A stretch of 20,001 nucleotides of DNA. Origin: CAZVWQ01 sp964631275 (GTDB lineage: Bacteria > Patescibacteriota > JACMRA01). Both the position numbers and the translations under genes were made by a program. Location: contig CAZVWQ010000024.1 of the NCBI GenBank assembly GCA_964631275.1, forward strand, positions 1 through 20,001, read 5' to 3'. The notes under the pieces are model-generated. The model saw only the letters and a list, made by a program, of their open reading frames with translations, searched no databases and was not told the origin of the DNA. Below are positions 17,204 to 20,001 of the stretch, piece by piece. Every line of letters begins with the position of its first letter. Position 1 is the stretch's first letter.

Positions 17204-17395
17204 CTAATCCATCATATAATTTACAAGATTTAAAAATATATCTACAAGATTTCTGCAAGAATTGAATTTTACTACTAAATGTAGCTTTAGTTAAGTATTT
17301 AAATACAAAATATAGTGGTGTCTGCGGAAGCTTTGTCTACTTATCTAGTCAAATTCATTTTATGGATAATCTGATTAGAGAGGTGAAGTATATGT
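17204..17395 (+). repeat. Repeat family D, copy 1, split by element A
   Basis: The left part (17204-17243) and right part (17337-17395) together align with the uninterrupted copy at 18886-18990: AATCCATCATATAA, TTTACAAGAT, AAAAATATATCT, then ACTTAT, TTTTATGGA, GAAGTATAT. Element A copy 2 lies between. Confidence 0.82.
17244..17336. mobile_element. MITE-like element A, copy 2 (93 bp, nested in D)
   Basis: Same length and orientation as 3955-4047 and nearly identical; changes are confined to its left end (ACAAGATTTCTGCA instead of ACAAGACTTCCGCA). The intact target at 18886-18990 reads ATATCTACTTAT. Here it reads ATATCT, element, CTACTTAT, which gives a 2-bp duplication (CT), or 3 bp (CTA) with the element one base shorter. 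The degraded left end might prevent further movement. Confidence 0.85.
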
Positions 17396-17458
17396 CAAAT
17401 AATATGGGATAGCTGTAATTTTGTACATTCTCTATATGGCGGAGGTTGTAACAAAGGC

Positions 17459-17578
17459 ATGAGTTTTAACATCGCATTTAAGTTGTCTTGGTATAGTCAA
17501 GAAATAGAGTATGGAATTTTCTTTTTAGTAAAGGTATGGCATAAGTTGTATATTTTTAAGAAAAAAACCCAAAAATAA
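17459..17578 (+). other. Possible 39-codon ORF or gene remnant
   Basis: An ATG frame of 39 codons (start MSFNIAFKLSWYSQEIEYG) ends in TAA. The frame stays open upstream to 17387, just after a TGA, and includes GGGCNKGM. Base composition here is less AT-rich than in the surrounding repeats. I recognise no family. It may be the tail of a decayed gene cut off by the D/A insertions, or chance. Confidence 0.22.
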
Positions 17579-17692
17579 CTTCTTTTTATACTTCGAGATG
17601 AGATATGAAAAACACTATTTGCTATTTGACAATTTAGCCCAGATATTGCTAAACAAATACATTGTTTTTTTAACTAAAATTTTACTATTTGT

Positions 17693-18805
17693 ATGTCTGC
17701 ATCCTTTAAATTTTTTAATAAATTTTTGATTTTGACTGGGATTTTAGTCTTTGGCTTATCTGTGTTTTCTGTAAGTGCTATATCAGCTACTACTTTTTCT
17801 GATGAACAAGTTAATATTACTGAAAATCAGCAAGATAATGTTTATGTTTCTGGATCTGAAATTAGAGTAGACGCTCAATCCAATAAAGATTTAATTTTGG
17901 CTGCTAATATAATTCGTATTAACGAGAATGCTGGCAGAAATATATATGCTGCTGGGTCTACTATTAGCATTCAGACAGATTCAGTAAGAGGAAGTATTAA
18001 TGCTGCTGGGTCTACTATTGATATTAATGTTAGTCAAGTTGGGCAATCTGTAAGAGTAGCTGGTAACAGTATAGTCATCACTGGAAGCATAGCTGAAGAC
18101 TTAGTTATTTTTGGAAATAATGTAGAAATTAGAGATGCTCAAGTTAGGGGTGATGTAATGGTTGGAGCAGGTAATTTGACTGTGAATGGATCTAGTATTC
18201 AAGGGGATTTTATTGCTGACTATACTAATTTATTTGGTGATGACCTAGATAATCAAGTATCTGGAGAAATTCAAGCTCTAGACAAAGATTCTACCAATGT
18301 AGGCGAAGGCTTTGGCTTAGTAGCTAGTATTATTTTTAAGTTAGCTGGAGAATTAAGTGCTATTATTGCTCTTATAATTTTGGTTATTATTCTTTCTCGT
18401 AAAAAGAAACTTCATATTCCAAGTATTAAATTTAACAAAGATTTTGGAATTAATTTTGTAATTGGTTTGGTAATTGCACCAGTACTTACTATCCTTTTCT
18501 TGATTTCTTTATTCTTGCAATTTTACCCACTTGTTCTAGCTATTATTCTAATGGTGGTTGCTAGTATTATTGTTGCTAGTTATTACTTATCGATTTATTT
18601 AGCTAATTTAATCAAAAATAGTTTTAATTTAGGAATTGGTGTTGGACAGTTAGCTTTTGTTGTTTATGTTATTAATTTAATAATCGGAATTATTCCCTTT
18701 GTTAATATTCTCTGGACGTTAATTTTATTGGTATTTGTTAACGCTAATTTTGGATTTATACTTAGAACTGTTTATAAAACTTTTAACAAAGCTTTAGACT
18801 CTTAA
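17693..18805 (+). CDS. Bactofilin-like beta-helix protein with signal peptide and membrane domain
   Basis: The 370-residue protein starts with a signal-peptide-like stretch (basic FKFFNK, hydrophobic ~11-28, small residues around Ala-29/Ala-32). Residues ~45-180 are short repeating strands with turns such as AAGSTI (~86 and ~104), VAGNSI (~122) and IFGNNV (~139). This resembles the right-handed beta-helix of bactofilin/CcmA polymer-forming proteins. After a linker, several hydrophobic helices follow (~208-234, ~253-276, ~279-302, ~317-350), with a basic cytoplasmic loop RKKKLH (~236-241). The likely topology places the beta-helix outside the cytoplasm, unlike classic cytoplasmic bactofilins. 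A cell-envelope scaffold role is plausible but inferred. It is separated from rny by 1 kb and from the next gene by 0.8 kb, so probably monocistronic. No Shine-Dalgarno; stop TAA. Confidence 0.82.
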   Translation: MSASFKFFNKFLILTGILVFGLSVFSVSAISATTFSDEQVNITENQQDNVYVSGSEIRVDAQSNKDLILAANIIRINENAGRNIYAAGSTISIQTDSVRGSINAAGSTIDINVSQVGQSVRVAGNSIVITGSIAEDLVIFGNNVEIRDAQVRGDVMVGAGNLTVNGSSIQGDFIADYTNLFGDDLDNQVSGEIQALDKDSTNVGEGFGLVASIIFKLAGELSAIIALIILVIILSRKKKLHIPSIKFNKDFGINFVIGLVIAPVLTILFLISLFLQFYPLVLAIILMVVASIIVASYYLSIYLANLIKNSFNLGIGVGQLAFVVYVINLIIGIIPFVNILWTLILLVFVNANFGFILRTVYKTFNKALDS

Positions 18806-18811
18806 TAGTTT

Positions 18812-18868
18812 TAGGCTGTACCTTTTTGTTTACAATTTTTATTGTACTTATAGAAAGCCTAGTTTTTA
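18812..18868 (+). terminator. Possible terminator after the bactofilin-like gene
   Basis: TAGGCT (18812-18817) pairs AGCCTA (18856-18861), enclosing a second short GTAC/GTAC pairing, and is followed by GTTTTTATTT. The loop is long, so the call is tentative. Confidence 0.38.
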
Positions 18869-18885
18869 TTTGGTAACTATGTATA

Positions 18886-18990
18886 ACCAATCCATCATAT
18901 AACTTTACAAGATCTAAAAATATATCTACTTATTTATACCAGATTGATTTTATGGAGAATTTGATTAGAAAGATGAAGTATATATCAAGA
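18886..18990 (+). repeat. Repeat family D, copy 2 (uninterrupted reference copy)
   Basis: Aligns with both halves of 17204-17395 and lacks element A, giving the empty target site. Confidence 0.82.
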
Positions 18991-18992
18991 TT

Positions 18993-19115
18993 TATAGCAA
19001 TTCCATATTCAACTTAGATAGGCTTATTAGATGTTAAGTTTGTTTTAAAGTAATTTTAGGATACTCAAAATGTCTAACTAGTATACGTATTAGTATAATA
19101 TGGAATAACTATTAT
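18993..19115 (+). repeat. Repeat family E, copy 2
   Basis: Outer ends TATAGCAATTCCATATT and (complement of right end) TAATAGTTATTCCATATT are inverted repeats. The interior matches 13600-13714 in reverse. It directly joins D on its left and F on its right. Confidence 0.75.
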
Positions 19116-19223
19116 ATATACTCAAATGCTAACTAAATTATGATTTAACTAAAGGTTTTAGTTTACTTAAATAAAAAAACACAGTCAGAAAAACTACACT
19201 GAGTAGTTAACAGTTTAGCATAT
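19116..19223 (+). repeat. MITE-like repeat family F, copy 2 (108 bp)
   Basis: Direct copy of 13861-13968 with about ten substitutions and identical length, starting at ATATACTCAAATG exactly where E copy 2 ends. Confidence 0.82.
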
Positions 19224-19581
19224 AGTAAATTCCCGTGCTAACTAAACAATTCTTTTTTTAGGTTTTAATTCAAAAAAATAATATAACTAAGGTCTAGCCA
19301 AGCGAACAAAATAATTTTACTAGATTAAAACGTCTAATTTATTTAAGAATTAGCTATAAAAGTGTAAAAACTCTTGCTTAAGATTTAAGTAAATCGGCAT
19401 AAAAAAATCAAACAGTTTCTATAAAGTTTTATTATAGAAATTTAATATTACGCTTGACTAACTTTAACATTAAGTTTATAAACTTCATACTAGATCAATT
19501 TTGTTTTTCTAGAATTTTTATAAATTTTAATTTAATTTAGCTCAGACCTAAATATTTTTCAATATAACCAAAAAAGCCACA

Positions 19582-19845
19582 ATGACTACTAAATTAAAAA
19601 CCACAAAAGACCCAAATTGCCTAGAATGTTATGTTATGAGGGCCATGTTTGGTATATCTAAAAAAGGGAAAGTTATGAATGACAGGAGTCACTCAATGAT
19701 CCCTTCTAAAAGAAAAAAGCAGTTTAATAGAATAAAGAAAAAAATAGACGGAAAAACTTATCATTGTAGTGCTAGAGGTTTAAGAATTCTTAAAAAGAAA
19801 GGTTTGACGCTAGAACAGTTTGTAAAACAAAGTGCCTGCAAATAA
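19582..19845 (+). CDS. rpmB: Probable 50S ribosomal protein L28 (bL28), divergent
   Basis: An 87-residue, very basic protein. The centre and end fit the L28 pattern: a V-SHS element (NDRSHSMIPSKRKKQFNRI, ~33-51, compare VSHSxxxTKRxFxPN), then DGKTYHCSARGLRILKKKG (~56-74), matching the family's strand plus LRTLxKxG region. The N-terminus has a Cys pair (NCLECYVMR) where L28 often has CxxTGK or CxxC. L28 sits near the E-site side of the large subunit. Divergence leaves some doubt; another small basic ribosomal or RNA-binding protein is the alternative. The leader shows no Shine-Dalgarno (AACCAAAAAAGCCACA before ATG, similar to the AAAAAGCCAAAAA before the 5205 gene). A small frame overlaps its 3' end. 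Stop is TAA. Confidence 0.68.
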   Translation: MTTKLKTTKDPNCLECYVMRAMFGISKKGKVMNDRSHSMIPSKRKKQFNRIKKKIDGKTYHCSARGLRILKKKGLTLEQFVKQSACK

Positions 19846-19972
19846 ATCTAAGCTAGTTTCTTTTTTGGGATATTTGTTTTTGAGCTTATTGCTGATATCG
19901 ACGGGTTTTTATTTTGGGTACAAAAATGCCGAAGCCAGGGTAAGCACCTTACACCCCCAAAGTTTTAACTAG
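19832..19972 (+). CDS. Possible 46-residue single-pass membrane protein overlapping rpmB
   Basis: A GTG-started frame overlaps the last 14 bases of the L28-like gene in the +1 frame. It encodes PANKSKLVS, a hydrophobic helix (~10-28, FLGYLFLSLLLISTGFYFG) and a polar tail (KNAEARVSTLHPQSFN), ending in TAG. A basic start followed by one membrane helix and less AT-rich codons argue for coding. The short overlap suggests translational coupling. I recognise no family, and it could be chance. Confidence 0.42.
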   Translation: MPANKSKLVSFLGYLFLSLLLISTGFYFGYKNAEARVSTLHPQSFN

Positions 19973-20001
19973 TATCAAGTAAATACCATAAATACTTGAT
20001 T

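Larger units (their letters stand above)
16656..17692. other. Spacer between rny and the bactofilin-like gene
   Basis: It holds B copy 5, a G-like edge near 16946, I copy 4 (about 17063-17097), D copy 1 split by A copy 2, and a short open frame at 17459-17578. No terminator is obvious after rny and no clear promoter before 17693. Confidence 0.6.
18806..19581. other. Spacer with adjoining repeats D, E and F
   Basis: After a possible terminator come D copy 2, E copy 2 and F copy 2, nearly end to end (18886-19223). They are followed by about 350 bp of AT-rich sequence in which I see no gene and no clear promoter for the L28 gene. Confidence 0.65.

Noticed and set aside
4545..19845. Recoded UGA (Gly or Trp) as in some CPR or mycoplasmas
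   Set aside because: Full-length L10, MurD, GrpE, RNase Y and others contain no in-frame TGA, and Trp is written TGG.

Overview
The window is visibly AT-rich DNA from a bacterium with a cell wall. It carries 23S rRNA, three tRNAs with encoded CCA ends, MurD, GrpE, L10, a probable L28, RNase Y, a SufS-type desulfurase and a bactofilin-like membrane protein. All recognisable proteins read through in the standard code, with TGG for Trp and no in-frame TGA. The strong divergence of GrpE, L10 and L28, the interrupted 23S gene and the lack of Shine-Dalgarno sites suggest a low-GC Patescibacteria/CPR-type lineage. That placement is inference; I cannot assign a phylum.

Layout. Positions 1-3274 (minus) hold a 3'-truncated 23S rRNA gene. 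Helix 45 is opened by an intervening sequence of about 570 nt, closed by a perfect 21-bp inverted repeat. No 16S or tRNA lies upstream of it; instead there are 1.3 kb of repeat-rich DNA. Next comes rplJ (minus), back to back with a long Ser/Thr/Pro-rich coiled-coil protein of unknown function (plus), each with its own good sigma70-type promoter. Then follow murD (minus), tRNA-Tyr and tRNA-Gly (plus), grpE (plus), a SufS-like gene (minus), tRNA-Val (plus), 2.5 kb without a convincing gene, RNase Y, a bactofilin-like membrane protein, a probable bL28 gene and a small overlapping membrane ORF at the right edge.

The genes are ordinary housekeeping genes, but nearly all stand alone. L10 is without L7/L12, GrpE without DnaK/DnaJ, MurD without other mur genes, the desulfurase without suf/isc partners, and 23S without 16S. 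Long spacers, about 8 kb of the 20 kb in total, separate them.

These spacers are packed with short interspersed repeats in at least nine families (A, B, D, E, F, G, H, I and L below; K is a looser tenth). Several are palindromic or have terminal inverted repeats, like MITEs. Family A is the clearest mobile unit. Its two 93-bp copies each interrupt another repeat whose uninterrupted version is also in this window, so both empty sites and short target duplications can be read directly. A family B copy sits inside the 23S intervening sequence, so the repeats have reached the rRNA gene itself. No transposase is present; any mobilising enzyme would have to lie elsewhere.
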